Under the pieces are notes generated by a model. The model was given only the letters and a program-made list of their open reading frames with translations. It was not told the DNA's origin and ran no database searches. A DNA stretch of 64,000 nucleotides from Acidovorax_G lacteus (GTDB lineage: Bacteria; Pseudomonadota; Gammaproteobacteria; Burkholderiales; Burkholderiaceae_C): NCBI RefSeq assembly GCF_039540375.1, contig NZ_BAABEX010000008.1, positions 1 through 64,000 of the forward strand, in the 5' to 3' direction. A program made the translations under genes and the position numbers. Position 1 is the first letter of the stretch, and every line of letters starts with the position of its first letter. This document shows positions 42,643-50,778 of this stretch, one piece after another.

Positions 42643-42722
42643 CCTGTGCCACAGGCCCCGTTGCGGCGGCTTGCAAAGGCCAAGGCCGCAGCGGGTGGAT
42701 GCAGTCCGACCCTGGAGGCGCC

Positions 42723-42938
42723 ATGCTGACCCCGCACTACCATGCCCCGCAGTTCGACCCCACCGTGGACGAACTCACCGTGCTCAAGCAACTGGAGATG
42801 GGCGAGCGCGCCACCGTGACCGATGCCTTGCGTGCGCACTGGTCGCACCGGTTGGAGGAGCGCGGCTTTGTCAGCCGCCTGCACGACGGCGCGCTCTCCC
42901 TGACGTCGGCGGGCAGGGCGCTGATCCGGCGGCAGTGA
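42723..42938 (+). CDS. small hypothetical protein, winged-helix-like
   Basis: A 71-residue soluble ORF preceded by a good GGAGG ribosome-binding site. The sequence is MLTPHYHAPQFDPTVDEL, a central helix LKQLEMGERATVTDALRAHW, and RLEERGFVSRLHDGALSLTS. The pattern helix, RLEERGFV, short hairpin with DGALSLTSAGRALI resembles the wing of a small winged-helix (MarR-like) protein. No family is recognised with confidence. It lies 80 bp downstream of gcdR on the same strand and may be transcribed with it. Amino-acid use looks like real coding sequence rather than a GC-rich chance frame. Confidence 0.6.
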   Translation: MLTPHYHAPQFDPTVDELTVLKQLEMGERATVTDALRAHWSHRLEERGFVSRLHDGALSLTSAGRALIRRQ

Positions 42939-43446
42939 CCGAGCGCCGAGCGCCAGGCGCCGGCCCGGTGCCGGCGGATGGCTGAGGCCGCACGACCGTC
43001 GCGCTGCGCTGTGGCGGCGTGGCTCTTCGTGCGACGCCCCGGCGAACACTGGACGTACCTTGGCGCTCGTTGGCGCGTTGGGGCTCGATGCGCCGTGCGT
43101 TGTGCCCGCTCGGGTGCGCGCAGGTGTCTGTGCAAGCCCAAAGCTTCCACCCCGTGGGTTTGGCGGTGTCGTGGCAGCGTGGGGCCGCCTCCGGCCGATG
43201 CATGCGGTAGTGCTGTGCACGGGACAGGGCAGGGTGGGGCAGCACGGAGTGGCCCAGGTCCGGCGGCTCTGCGGGTCGGTGCTTGCACGTGGCGGACCGT
43301 CAACGCCAGCCCACCGCCGCGCCAAGGTGGTCAGAGGCGGTCAGCGTGGGGCAAAGGTCGTGCACGCCCGCTGCGTGGCGGCGGGTTCGCGCCGAATCCA
43401 GCCCGCTGTCGTGGCCGTGCGGCGAGTTGCGACGGCAGTGGGCATG
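42939..43446. other. about 508 bp without a recognisable gene
   Basis: This G/C-rich stretch lies between the small ORF and the terminator of tRNA-Leu. Several frames are open by chance, but none has a ribosome-binding site, a family signature or normal amino-acid use (they are rich in Arg, Gly and Pro). I see no integrase, att-like duplication or repeat. It is on the 3' side of the tRNA gene, the usual side for integrated elements, so it could be a decayed remnant. Confidence 0.5.
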
Positions 43447-43485
43447 AAAAAAGCCGCATGTCTGAGCAGGTCAAACATGCGGCTT
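43447..43485 (-). terminator. intrinsic terminator of tRNA-Leu
   Basis: On the minus strand the stem AAGCCGCATGT / ACATGCGGCTT (11 bp) is followed by a run of T. It begins 7 bases after the tRNA CCA end and is an ordinary rho-independent terminator for that gene. Confidence 0.9.
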
Positions 43486-43491
43486 GGTGTG

Positions 43492-43576
43492 TGGTGCCCG
43501 GGGCCGGAATCGAACCGGCACGCCTTGCGGCGGGGGATTTTGAGTCCCCTGCGTCTACCAATTTCACCACCCGGGC
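43492..43576 (-). tRNA. tRNA-Leu(CAA)
   Basis: An 85-nt class II tRNA with the acceptor stem GCCCGGG / CCCGGGC and an encoded CCA end. The D-arm is GGTGAAATTGGTAGAC. The anticodon arm GGGGA-CTCAAAA-TCCCC gives anticodon CAA (codon UUG). A long variable arm follows, as required for leucine, and the T-arm has the GGTTCGATTCC motif. It is on the opposite strand to cysM, with about 40 bp between, and is followed by an intrinsic terminator. Confidence 0.97.
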
Positions 43577-43618
43577 GGTGCGCTGAGCGCAGTCCGAAAT
43601 TATGGCACAGTAAGGCGG

Positions 43619-44521
43619 ATGAACTATCCAACCATTGAAGATGCAGTGGGCCGCACGCCGCTGGTGGCCCTGCAGCGCATCGGCGCGCAGGACAACGCGA
43701 CGCGCGGCAACGTGGTGTTGGGCAAGCTCGAAGGCAACAACCCGGCCGGCTCGGTAAAGGACCGCCCAGCCCTGTCGATGATCCGCCGGGCTGAAGAGCG
43801 CGGTGACATCAAGCCGGGCGACACGCTGATCGAGGCCACCTCGGGCAACACGGGCATTGCACTGGCCATGGCCGCGGCCATCAAGGGCTACCGCATGGTG
43901 CTCGTGATGCCCGAAGACCTGTCGATCGAGCGCGCCCAGACCATGAAGGCTTTCGGCGCAGAACTCGTGCTCACGCCCAAAAGCGGCGGCATGGAGCATG
44001 CGCGCGATCTGGCCGAGGCCATGCAAAAGCGCGGCGAAGGCAAGGTGCTCGACCAGTTCGCCAACGGCGACAACCCGCGCATCCACTACGAAACCACCGG
44101 CCCCGAGATCTGGGAGCAGACGGGTGGGCGCATCACGCATTTTGTGAGCGCCATGGGCACCACGGGCACGATCACGGGCGTCTCGCGGTTTCTGAAAGAA
44201 AAGAACCCGGCCATCCGCATCGTTGGGGCCCAGCCCAGCGAGGGCTCGCGCATCCCGGGCATCCGCAAGTGGCCGCAGGAATACCTGCCCAAGATCTACG
44301 ACGCCAGCACGGTGGACGAACTGGTGTACGTGACGCAAGACGACGCCGAGGACATGTGCCGCCGCCTTGCGCGCGAGGAGGGCATCTTCGCCGGTATCTC
44401 GGCGGCAGGGGCCTGCTGGGTGGCGCAGCAGGTGGCGCAGCGCGAGCAGAACGCCACCGTGGTGTTCATCGTCTGCGACCGGGGCGACCGCTATCTCTCC
44501 ACTGGCGTTTTCCCCGCCTGA
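43619..44521 (+). CDS. cysM: cysteine synthase B (O-acetylserine sulfhydrylase)
   Basis: This PLP enzyme makes cysteine from O-acetylserine and sulfide or thiosulfate. It has 300 residues. The PLP lysine is Lys47 in NNPAGSVKDRPAL, and the PLP phosphate loop is EATSGNTGIALA. The GTTGTITGVSRFLKE segment and the shorter length with the RIPGIRKWP loop favour CysM over CysK. It ends with VVFIVCDRGDRYLSTGVF. It is divergent from tRNA-Leu and followed by a palindromic repeat before the Nudix gene. Confidence 0.95.
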   Translation: MNYPTIEDAVGRTPLVALQRIGAQDNATRGNVVLGKLEGNNPAGSVKDRPALSMIRRAEERGDIKPGDTLIEATSGNTGIALAMAAAIKGYRMVLVMPEDLSIERAQTMKAFGAELVLTPKSGGMEHARDLAEAMQKRGEGKVLDQFANGDNPRIHYETTGPEIWEQTGGRITHFVSAMGTTGTITGVSRFLKEKNPAIRIVGAQPSEGSRIPGIRKWPQEYLPKIYDASTVDELVYVTQDDAEDMCRRLAREEGIFAGISAAGACWVAQQVAQREQNATVVFIVCDRGDRYLSTGVFPA

Positions 44522-44572
44522 CGGCCGGCCTGCAACGCAGTATGGCCGCGTGCAGGGATTGAGGGTCCAATC

Positions 44573-44617
44573 GGCCGCTCGTGCTTATCAATCAAGCACG
44601 AGCAGCTATCAAAAGTG
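44573..44617 (-). repeat. 49-bp palindromic element, copy 6 (inverted AT-rich arm)
   Basis: Read on the minus strand, the hairpin GCTGCTCGTGCTT / AAGCACGAGCGGC is normal. The AT-rich arm, however, reads GCTTCACTTTTGATAGC instead of GCTATCAAAAAGTGAGC, so it is flipped relative to the hairpin. The arm runs into the start region of the Nudix gene and overlaps its alternative GTG start. Confidence 0.9.
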
Positions 44618-44623
44618 AAGCAA

Positions 44624-45184
44624 ATGCGTTACGACACCCGCTTCTGCACCCACTGCGCTGCGCCGCTTGCGCCGATCACGCTGGAGGAAGACGGCGGCGC
44701 GCGCGAACGGCTGCGCTGCCCGGCCTGCGGCTGGACGCACTGGAACAACCCCACGCCGGTGCTCGCGGCCATTGTCGAGCGCGAGGGCCAGGTGCTGCTG
44801 GCCCGCAACGCGGCCTGGCCGGGCAAGGCCTTCGGGCTGATCACGGGCTTCATGGAGGCGGGCGAAACACCCGAGCAAGGCATTGCGCGCGAGGTGGCCG
44901 AGGAGACCTCGCTGCGCGTGCAGTCCCTTGCGCTGGTGGGCGTGTACGACTTCCAGCGCATGAACCAGGTCATCATCGCTTATCACGCCATGGCCGAGGG
45001 CGAGGTGCGCCTGTCGCCCGAACTGCTCGAATACCGCCTGATCGCGCCCGAGCGCCTGCGCTGCTGGCCTGCGGGCACCGGCTATGCGCTGGCCGACTGG
45101 CTGCGCACGCGCGGCATCACGCCGGAGTTCTTTGATTTCTTCACCGGCGAGAAGATCGCGCCGCCTTCCCGCAGCCTTCCTTAA
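44624..45184 (+). CDS. Nudix hydrolase with N-terminal zinc ribbon
   Basis: A 186-residue Nudix hydrolase that would cleave a nucleoside diphosphate-linked compound. The N-terminal zinc ribbon is CTHC...CPAC (TRFCTHCAAPL and RCPACGWTHWNNPTPV), as in NADH pyrophosphatase-like Nudix proteins. The Nudix box GFMEAGETPEQGIAREVAEE is complete except that the terminal EExGU reads EETSL. The ATG at 44624 is used. An in-frame GTG at 44615 lies at the edge of the palindromic repeat and would add three residues. The substrate is unknown. TusA-like and galU genes follow. Confidence 0.92.
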   Translation: MRYDTRFCTHCAAPLAPITLEEDGGARERLRCPACGWTHWNNPTPVLAAIVEREGQVLLARNAAWPGKAFGLITGFMEAGETPEQGIAREVAEETSLRVQSLALVGVYDFQRMNQVIIAYHAMAEGEVRLSPELLEYRLIAPERLRCWPAGTGYALADWLRTRGITPEFFDFFTGEKIAPPSRSLP

Positions 45185-45213
45185 AATGAGCCCCTGCCTT
45201 GCCAGGAAGCACG

Positions 45214-45441
45214 ATGGACGCCCACAAAGAAATCGACACCCGCGGACTCAACTGCCCGCTGCCCATTCTGAAGGCCAAGAAGGCTTTGGCCGACATGGCC
45301 AGCGGCCAGCTGCTCAAGGTGGTGGCCACCGACCCGGGTTCGCTGCGCGACTTCCAGGCCTTTGCCAAGCAGACCGGCAATGAGCTGGTGGACCAAAAGA
45401 CCCAGGGCGAAGAATTCATCCACGTGCTGCGCCGCCGCTGA
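45214..45441 (+). CDS. TusA-family sulfurtransferase
   Basis: A 75-residue TusA/SirA-like protein. The active-site Cys is in DTRGLNCPLPILKAKKAL, the CPxP motif that carries persulfide sulfur. The rest, GQLLKVVATDPGSLRDFQAF, matches the two-layer alpha/beta fold. Such proteins relay sulfur for tRNA thiolation, molybdenum cofactor or sulfur oxidation. Which pathway applies here is not clear. It has an AGGAAG ribosome-binding site. It lies 29 bp after the Nudix gene and converges with galU, with a terminator-like hairpin between. Confidence 0.93.
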   Translation: MDAHKEIDTRGLNCPLPILKAKKALADMASGQLLKVVATDPGSLRDFQAFAKQTGNELVDQKTQGEEFIHVLRRR

Positions 45442-45459
45442 GCGCGGCACGCAGCCGCA

Positions 45460-45477
45460 GGCACCCGACGGGGTGCC
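45460..45477. terminator. short hairpin between convergent tusA-like and galU genes
   Basis: A 7-bp stem GGCACCC / GGGTGCC with a GACG loop sits in the 45-bp gap between two convergent stop codons. There is no T-run, so termination is plausible but not proven. Confidence 0.5.
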
Positions 45478-45486
45478 GGTGCGGTC

Positions 45487-46377
45487 TCAGAGCGCCAGGC
45501 CCTTGAGGTAGGCGCGGAAGCTCTCTCCCACCTGCGGGTGCTGCAACGCCAGCTCCACCGTGGCTTCCAGAAAACCCTCTTTGCTGCCGCAGTCGTAGCG
45601 CTTGCCCTGGTACTGGAAGGCGTACACGGCTTCGTGCGCCATCAGGCGCGCGATCGCATCGGTGAGCTGGATCTCGCCGCCCACGCCGCGCGGCTGGTTG
45701 CGGATCTCGTCGAAGATGCGCGGGGTGAGCACATAGCGGCCCGCCACGCCCATGCGCGAGGGCGCTTGTTCGGGGGCGGGCTTTTCCACGATCTGGTCCA
45801 CACGCAGCAGCGGGCCACCCGCCGGTTCGCCCCTGACGATGCCGTAGCGCCGGGTGTGCTCCTGCGGCACCTCTTGCACGGCCAGCAGCGAACGGCCCTG
45901 CTTGGAAAACGCCGCCGTCATCTGCGCCATCACGCCGGGGCCGTCGGCCTCGCCCACCATCAGGTCGTCGGCCAGCAGCACGGCAAACGGCTCGCGGCCC
46001 ACCAGCGGCTCGGCGCACAGCACGGCGTGGCCCAGGCCCAGGCTGCGCGGCTGGCGCACAAACAGGCAGTTCATGTCGTCGGGTGCAATACCGCGCACCA
46101 GGGCCAGCATTTCCTGCTTGCCCGCGTTTTCCAGCTCGTTTTCCAGCTCGTAGGCGGTGTCGAAATGGTCTTCGATCGCGCGCTTGCTGCGGCCCGTGAC
46201 GAACACCATGTCGCGGATGCCGGCCTCGTAGGCCTCTTCAACGGCGTACTGGATCAGCGGCTTGTCCACCACCGGCAGCATCTCCTTGGGCGAGGCTTTG
46301 GTGGCGGGCAGAAAGCGCGTGCCCAGCCCGGCAACGGGGAAGACGGCCTTGCGGATGCTGGGGTTGGCTGTGCTCAT
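45487..46377 (-). CDS. galU: UTP-glucose-1-phosphate uridylyltransferase
   Basis: It makes UDP-glucose from UTP and glucose-1-phosphate for exopolysaccharide, LPS and galactose metabolism. It has 296 residues. The nucleotide-binding block is AVFPVAGLGTRFLPATKASP followed by KEMLPVVDKPLIQYAVEEA. VFVTGRSKRAIEDHFD, FAVLLADDLM with the metal-binding Asp, and GKRYDCGSKEGFLEATVELA follow. The ATG at 46377 gives the normal N-terminus. It lies 46 bp downstream of valS on the same strand and is probably co-transcribed with it. Confidence 0.97.
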   Translation of the reverse strand: MSTANPSIRKAVFPVAGLGTRFLPATKASPKEMLPVVDKPLIQYAVEEAYEAGIRDMVFVTGRSKRAIEDHFDTAYELENELENAGKQEMLALVRGIAPDDMNCLFVRQPRSLGLGHAVLCAEPLVGREPFAVLLADDLMVGEADGPGVMAQMTAAFSKQGRSLLAVQEVPQEHTRRYGIVRGEPAGGPLLRVDQIVEKPAPEQAPSRMGVAGRYVLTPRIFDEIRNQPRGVGGEIQLTDAIARLMAHEAVYAFQYQGKRYDCGSKEGFLEATVELALQHPQVGESFRAYLKGLAL

Positions 46378-46423
46378 GGGGCTCCTTGGGTGCGGGCGGT
46401 CGTGCGGTAGGGGGGGCGGGGCT

Positions 46424-49321
46424 TCAGCCCAGCCGTGCCAGCTGATCGCGCAAGCGGCCGAGGGTGGCGGTGAAGTCCGCCACGCGCTGCTGCTCTTGCG
46501 CAATCACGGCCGGTGGGGCCTTGGCCACGAAGGCCTCGTTCGACAGCTTGCCGCTGGCCTTGGCAATCTCGCCTTCCAGGCGCGCCACTTCCTTGGACAG
46601 ACGCGCCTTCTCGGCCGCCACGTCGATCTCCATGTGCAGGCACAGGCGCGCCTCGCCCACCACAGCCACGGGCGCGGCCTGGGCAGCAGCGGCCCAGGCG
46701 GCTTCGTCGTCGAACACCTTGACCTCGCTGAGCTTGGCCAGCGCCTGCAGCACCGGGCCCACGTCGCGCATAAAGCCAGCGTCGCCCACGGTGTACAGCG
46801 GCAGGCGCTGGGCGGGCGAGACGTTCATTTCGCCGCGCAGCGTGCGGCAGGCGTCCACCAGCTTCTTCACGCGGCCCACGTAGGCAATCGCCTCGGGGTC
46901 GATCTTCTGCGGCTGCGGCTCGGGGTAGCGCGCGATGCTGACCGACGCGCCCGGCAGCCCGGCCACGGGTGCCACCACCTGCCACAGCGACTCGGTGATG
47001 AACGGGATGACCGGGTGCGCAAGGCGCAGGATGGCTTCGAGCGTGCGGATCAGCGTGCGGCGCGTGGCGCGCTGCTGGGCCTCGTTGCCCGTCTGGATCT
47101 GCACCTTGGCGATTTCGAGGTACCAGTCGCAGAACTCGTTCCAGACGAAGTCGTAGAGGGTGTTGGCCACCACGTCGAGGCGGAACTCCGCAAAGCCCTT
47201 GGCCACATCGGCCTCGGCCTGCTGCAGCAGCGATGCGATCCAGCGGTCGGCCTGGCTGAAGTGCATGTAGCCCGCAAACTCGCCGCCGGGCTGGCACTGC
47301 TCCTTGGTGTGGTCCTTCAGGCCGCAGTCCTGGCCTTCGCAGTTCATCAGCACGAAGCGCGAGGCGTTCCAGAGCTTGTTGCAGAAGTTGCGGTAGCCCT
47401 CGCAGCGCTTGCTGTCAAAGTTGATGGTGCGGCCCAGCGTGGCCATGGCCGCGAAGGTGAAGCGCAGCGCATCGGCCCCGTAGGCCGGGATGCCTTCGGG
47501 GAATTCCTTCTCAGTGTTCTTGCGCACCTGGGGCGCGGTCTCGGGGCGGCGCAGGCCCTGCGTGCGCTTGTCCAGCAGCGGCGCCAGCGCAATGCCGTCG
47601 ATCAGGTCCACCGGGTCGAGCACGTTGCCTTCGCTCTTGCTCATTTTCTTGCCCTGCGCATCCAGCACCAGGCCGTGGATGTACACATGGTGGAAGGGCA
47701 CGCGGCCGGTGAAGTGCGTGGTCATCATGATCATCCGGGCGACCCAGAAGAAGATGATGTCGTGGCCCGTCACCAGCACGCTGCTGGGCAGGTAGAGGTG
47801 GTAGTCGTCGGACGGTGCATCTCCCTGCTCGGGCCAGCCCAAGGTGCTGAAGGGCACCAGCGCCGACGAATACCAGGTGTCGAGCACGTCCTCGTCGCGA
47901 CGCAGTGCCTTGCCCGGCGCCTGCGCCTGGGCTTCCGCCTCGCTGCGGGCCACGTACACGTTGCCTTCGTCGTCGTACCAGGCGGGGATCTGGTGGCCCC
48001 ACCAGAGCTGGCGCGAAATACACCAGTCCTGGATGTTGTGCATCCACTGGTTGTAGGTGTTGACCCAGTTTTCGGGCACGAACTTCACCGCGCCGCTGCT
48101 CACGGCCTCGATGGCCTTTTGCGCAATGCTCTTGCCTGTGGGGTCCTGGTCGGACACCTTGCTCATGGCCACAAACCACTGGTCGGTGAGCATGGGCTCG
48201 ATGACCTGGCCGGTGCGCGTGCAGATCGGCACCATGAGCTTGTGCTTCTTGGTCTCGACCAGCGCACCCGCGGCTTCGAGGTCGGCCACGATGGCCTTGC
48301 GCGCCACAAAGCGGTCCAGGCCGCGGTATTTTTCGGGCGCGTTGTCGTTGATGGTGGCCTGCAGCGTGAGCACGCAGATCATGGGCAGCCCATGGCGCTG
48401 GCCCACGGCGTAGTCGTTGTTGTCGTGCGCGGGCGTGACCTTGACCACGCCCGTGCCGAATTCCTTGTCCACGTAATCGTCGGCAATCACCGGGATCTCG
48501 CGGCCCACCAGCGGCAGTGTCACGGTCTTGCCGACCAGGTGGCGGTAGCGCTCGTCGTCAGGGTGCACCATCACCGCCACGTCGCCCAGCATGGTCTCGG
48601 GGCGGGTGGTGGCCACCACCAGCTGGCCCGAGCCGTCCGATAGCGGGTAGGCGATATGCCAGAGCGAGCCGTCCTTTTCTTCGTTCTCGACTTCCAGGTC
48701 CGACACCGCCGACTGCAGCTTCGGGTCCCAGTTCACGAGGCGCTTGCCGCGGTAGATCAGGCCCTGCTGGTACAGGCGCACGAAGGTCTCGGTCACCACC
48801 TTGGAGAGCTTGTCGTCCATGGTGAAGTACTCGCGGCTCCAGTCCACGCTGTCGCCCATGCGGCGCATCTGCGTGGTGATGGTGTTGCCGCTCTTTTCCT
48901 TCCATTCCCAGACCTTGGCCACGAAGTTCTTGCGCGCCTCGGGCGGGGTGGGGCCCATGTCGTGGCGGCTGATGCCCTGCTCCTGCAGTTGGCGCTCCAC
49001 CACGATCTGCGTGGCGATGCCCGCGTGGTCGGTGCCTGGCACCCACAGCGTGTTGAACCCCTTCATGCGGTGGTAGCGCGTGAAGCTGTCCATGATGGTC
49101 TGGTTGAACGCATGGCCCATGTGCAGCGTGCCCGTGACGTTGGGCGGCGGCAGCTGGATGCTGAACGAGGGCGCTGCCGCATCGGGCTGGCCCGTGCCGC
49201 GCACACCGGCCACGCCGTAGCCGCGGCGCTCCCACTCGGGGCCCCAGTGCGCTTCGATGGCGGCGGGTTCAAACGACTTGGACAGGCTCTGGAGGCCGGG
49301 CTGGGCAGGGGTGTCGCTCAT
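46424..49321 (-). CDS. valS: valyl-tRNA synthetase
   Basis: A class I aminoacyl-tRNA synthetase of 965 residues. The HIGH-like motif is TLHMGH at ~65-70 within PPPNVTGTLHMGHAFNQT, and the KMSKS motif is KKMSKSEGNVLDP near residue 557. The editing (CP1) domain includes TTRPETMLGDVAVMVHPDD. The C-terminal coiled-coil arm (ARLSKEVARLEGEIAKASGK) is specific to ValS and closes the protein. It heads the valS-galU gene pair. Confidence 0.98.
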   Translation of the reverse strand: MSDTPAQPGLQSLSKSFEPAAIEAHWGPEWERRGYGVAGVRGTGQPDAAAPSFSIQLPPPNVTGTLHMGHAFNQTIMDSFTRYHRMKGFNTLWVPGTDHAGIATQIVVERQLQEQGISRHDMGPTPPEARKNFVAKVWEWKEKSGNTITTQMRRMGDSVDWSREYFTMDDKLSKVVTETFVRLYQQGLIYRGKRLVNWDPKLQSAVSDLEVENEEKDGSLWHIAYPLSDGSGQLVVATTRPETMLGDVAVMVHPDDERYRHLVGKTVTLPLVGREIPVIADDYVDKEFGTGVVKVTPAHDNNDYAVGQRHGLPMICVLTLQATINDNAPEKYRGLDRFVARKAIVADLEAAGALVETKKHKLMVPICTRTGQVIEPMLTDQWFVAMSKVSDQDPTGKSIAQKAIEAVSSGAVKFVPENWVNTYNQWMHNIQDWCISRQLWWGHQIPAWYDDEGNVYVARSEAEAQAQAPGKALRRDEDVLDTWYSSALVPFSTLGWPEQGDAPSDDYHLYLPSSVLVTGHDIIFFWVARMIMMTTHFTGRVPFHHVYIHGLVLDAQGKKMSKSEGNVLDPVDLIDGIALAPLLDKRTQGLRRPETAPQVRKNTEKEFPEGIPAYGADALRFTFAAMATLGRTINFDSKRCEGYRNFCNKLWNASRFVLMNCEGQDCGLKDHTKEQCQPGGEFAGYMHFSQADRWIASLLQQAEADVAKGFAEFRLDVVANTLYDFVWNEFCDWYLEIAKVQIQTGNEAQQRATRRTLIRTLEAILRLAHPVIPFITESLWQVVAPVAGLPGASVSIARYPEPQPQKIDPEAIAYVGRVKKLVDACRTLRGEMNVSPAQRLPLYTVGDAGFMRDVGPVLQALAKLSEVKVFDDEAAWAAAAQAAPVAVVGEARLCLHMEIDVAAEKARLSKEVARLEGEIAKASGKLSNEAFVAKAPPAVIAQEQQRVADFTATLGRLRDQLARLG

Positions 49322-49483
49322 GGGTGGGCAGCAGAAATAAGAACGGCATCCTGCGGGGATGCCGTCGGATGGGCAATGACGGTTGCGGGCGATTTTACCG
49401 GCCGGGTTGTGTGGGCCCGCGCTGGCGGGGCTCTGCGCCCGTGCAGGGTGTCCGAAGGCGGCCTTCAGGCCAGGCCGCGCATG

Positions 49484-49506
49484 AAAAAGCCCGCGCGAGG
49501 CGGGCT
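49484..49506 (-). terminator. intrinsic terminator of the YceI operon
   Basis: On the minus strand the stem AGCCCGC / GCGGGCT with a 5-base loop is followed by TTTTT. It lies 24 bp after the stop of the YceI gene that ends the b561-YceI-YceI cluster. Confidence 0.8.
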
Positions 49507-49529
49507 GTGGGCGGTGTCGGCCAGCAGGT

Positions 49530-50105
49530 TTACTGCTTGATGGCTTCGACCTGGATAACCAGGCGCACGTCCTTGGGCGCGCCCCAGTTGATGCCGTAGT
49601 TCATGCCCCACTGGGTGCGGTCGATCACGGTCTCGAAGTCGCCACCGCAGACCTCGCGCTTGAGCATGGGGCTCTGGTAGCAGTTGAACTGTGTCGACTT
49701 CAGCGTCACGGGGCCGGTCTTGCCCAGCAGCGTGAGCTGGCCGGTCACTTCGCTGACCTTGTCGCCGTTGAACACGAACTTGTCCGACACGAAGCGGATG
49801 GTCGGGTGCTTGGCGGCGTCAAACAGGTCGGGGCTCTGCAGGTGCTTGTCAAAGGCCGGGGTGCCGGTGTTGATCGACGTGGTGTCGATCGTGATGTCCA
49901 CCTTGCCAGTCTTGCCCGCGCGGTCGAACTGCACCGAACCTTCCTTCTTGTCGAAGCGGCCGCGGTTGGTCGAAGTGCCGAAATGGCTGATCTCGAAGGT
50001 CACGAACGTGTGCGTCGGATCGATCGCGTAGTTGGCGGACTGGGCGTGGGCCAGGCCCGTGGCCATTGCGGCGGCTGCGGCCAGCATGAGGGCGGTCTTC
50101 TTCAT
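49530..50105 (-). CDS. YceI-family periplasmic protein (1)
   Basis: A 191-residue exported protein with signal MKKTALMLAAAAAMATGLAHAQ. The mature part is one YceI lipocalin-like beta barrel: YAIDPTHTFVTFEISHFG, GRFDKKEGSVQFD, then VDITIDTTSINTG, HLQSPDLFDAAKHPTIRF and VTGQLTLLGKTGPVTL. It ends in the RTQWGMNYGINWG segment. YceI proteins bind polyisoprenoids such as ubiquinone precursors. It lies 64 bp downstream of a second YceI gene and in line with a cytochrome b561, which suggests a shared role in quinone or isoprenoid handling. It is followed by an intrinsic terminator. Confidence 0.94.
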   Translation of the reverse strand: MKKTALMLAAAAAMATGLAHAQSANYAIDPTHTFVTFEISHFGTSTNRGRFDKKEGSVQFDRAGKTGKVDITIDTTSINTGTPAFDKHLQSPDLFDAAKHPTIRFVSDKFVFNGDKVSEVTGQLTLLGKTGPVTLKSTQFNCYQSPMLKREVCGGDFETVIDRTQWGMNYGINWGAPKDVRLVIQVEAIKQ

Positions 50106-50169
50106 GGACAGGATCTCCTTGGTTGGTGAGGGGGACGGAATCAATCGAAATCGGTACGGCGGGGCGGCG

Positions 50170-50745
50170 TCAGAGCTTGCCCACACCCGTCAGTGCGAAC
50201 TTAAAGCGCACCTGCACGTCGTCGGCCACCATCGAGGTGTCGGCCCACTCGTTCTCGCCGATGCGGAAGGCCAGGCGCTTGAGTGGCAGCGTGCCGGTGG
50301 CCGTGGTGGTGGCGCCGCTCTGGGTCAGCGTGACCGGCACGACCACGTCGCGCACGGTGCCCTTGATGCTGAGCTTGCCAGCCACTTCAAACTTGCCGCC
50401 GCCCAGGGCTTTGAGGGCTGTTGATTCAAACGTGGCCTGCGGGAATTTGGGCACGTTGAACCAGGTGGGCTTGGGCAGTTCGGCGTCGGTTTCGCGCGAT
50501 CCCAGCGTGGCGCTGCCGGTGTCCACCGTGAAGCGGATCTTGCTGTCGGCCAGTTTGGCCGGGTCAAACTGCACCTGCGCGTCGAACTTGCGGAAGTGGC
50601 CCTCGAGCGGCACGCCCATCTGGCGCGCCGTGAACTGCAGTTCGCTCTGTGCCGGTACCAGGGCTTGCTGCGCCAGTGCGGCCGTAGCGGTGACGAGGGT
50701 GGCGGCCGCAAGGGCCAGGCGGGTGGTAAAGCGGTAATGGGTCAT
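50170..50745 (-). CDS. YceI-family periplasmic protein (2)
   Basis: A 191-residue exported protein with an N-terminal signal ending TAALAQQ. It is a YceI barrel of a different subgroup: LVPAQSELQFTARQMGVPLE, then GHFRKFDAQVQFDPAKLADS, PTWFNVPKFPQATFES, KLSIKGTVRDVVVPVTLTQ and AFRIGENEWADTSMVADDVQ. It is only moderately like the neighbouring YceI protein. It sits between cytochrome b561 (33 bp upstream) and the other YceI gene on one strand, so the three form an operon. Confidence 0.93.
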   Translation of the reverse strand: MTHYRFTTRLALAAATLVTATAALAQQALVPAQSELQFTARQMGVPLEGHFRKFDAQVQFDPAKLADSKIRFTVDTGSATLGSRETDAELPKPTWFNVPKFPQATFESTALKALGGGKFEVAGKLSIKGTVRDVVVPVTLTQSGATTTATGTLPLKRLAFRIGENEWADTSMVADDVQVRFKFALTGVGKL

Positions 50746-50778
50746 GTGCAGGGCGGGAGCGAAAAGGAAAGGAATGGC

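Noticed and set aside
43492..43576. tRNA-Leu as the attachment site of a genomic island
   Set aside because: No integrase gene, no duplicated tRNA end and no shift in base composition was seen on either side.
42978..43586. Open frame of 202 codons running through the gene-free stretch into tRNA-Leu
   Set aside because: It overlaps the tRNA and its terminator, has no ribosome-binding site, and its composition (Arg/Gly/Ala/Cys-rich) looks like chance GC-rich sequence.
46262..48643. 793-codon plus-strand open frame antisense to valS
   Set aside because: Same GC-driven effect; the HMGH and KMSKS motifs on the other strand identify the real gene.
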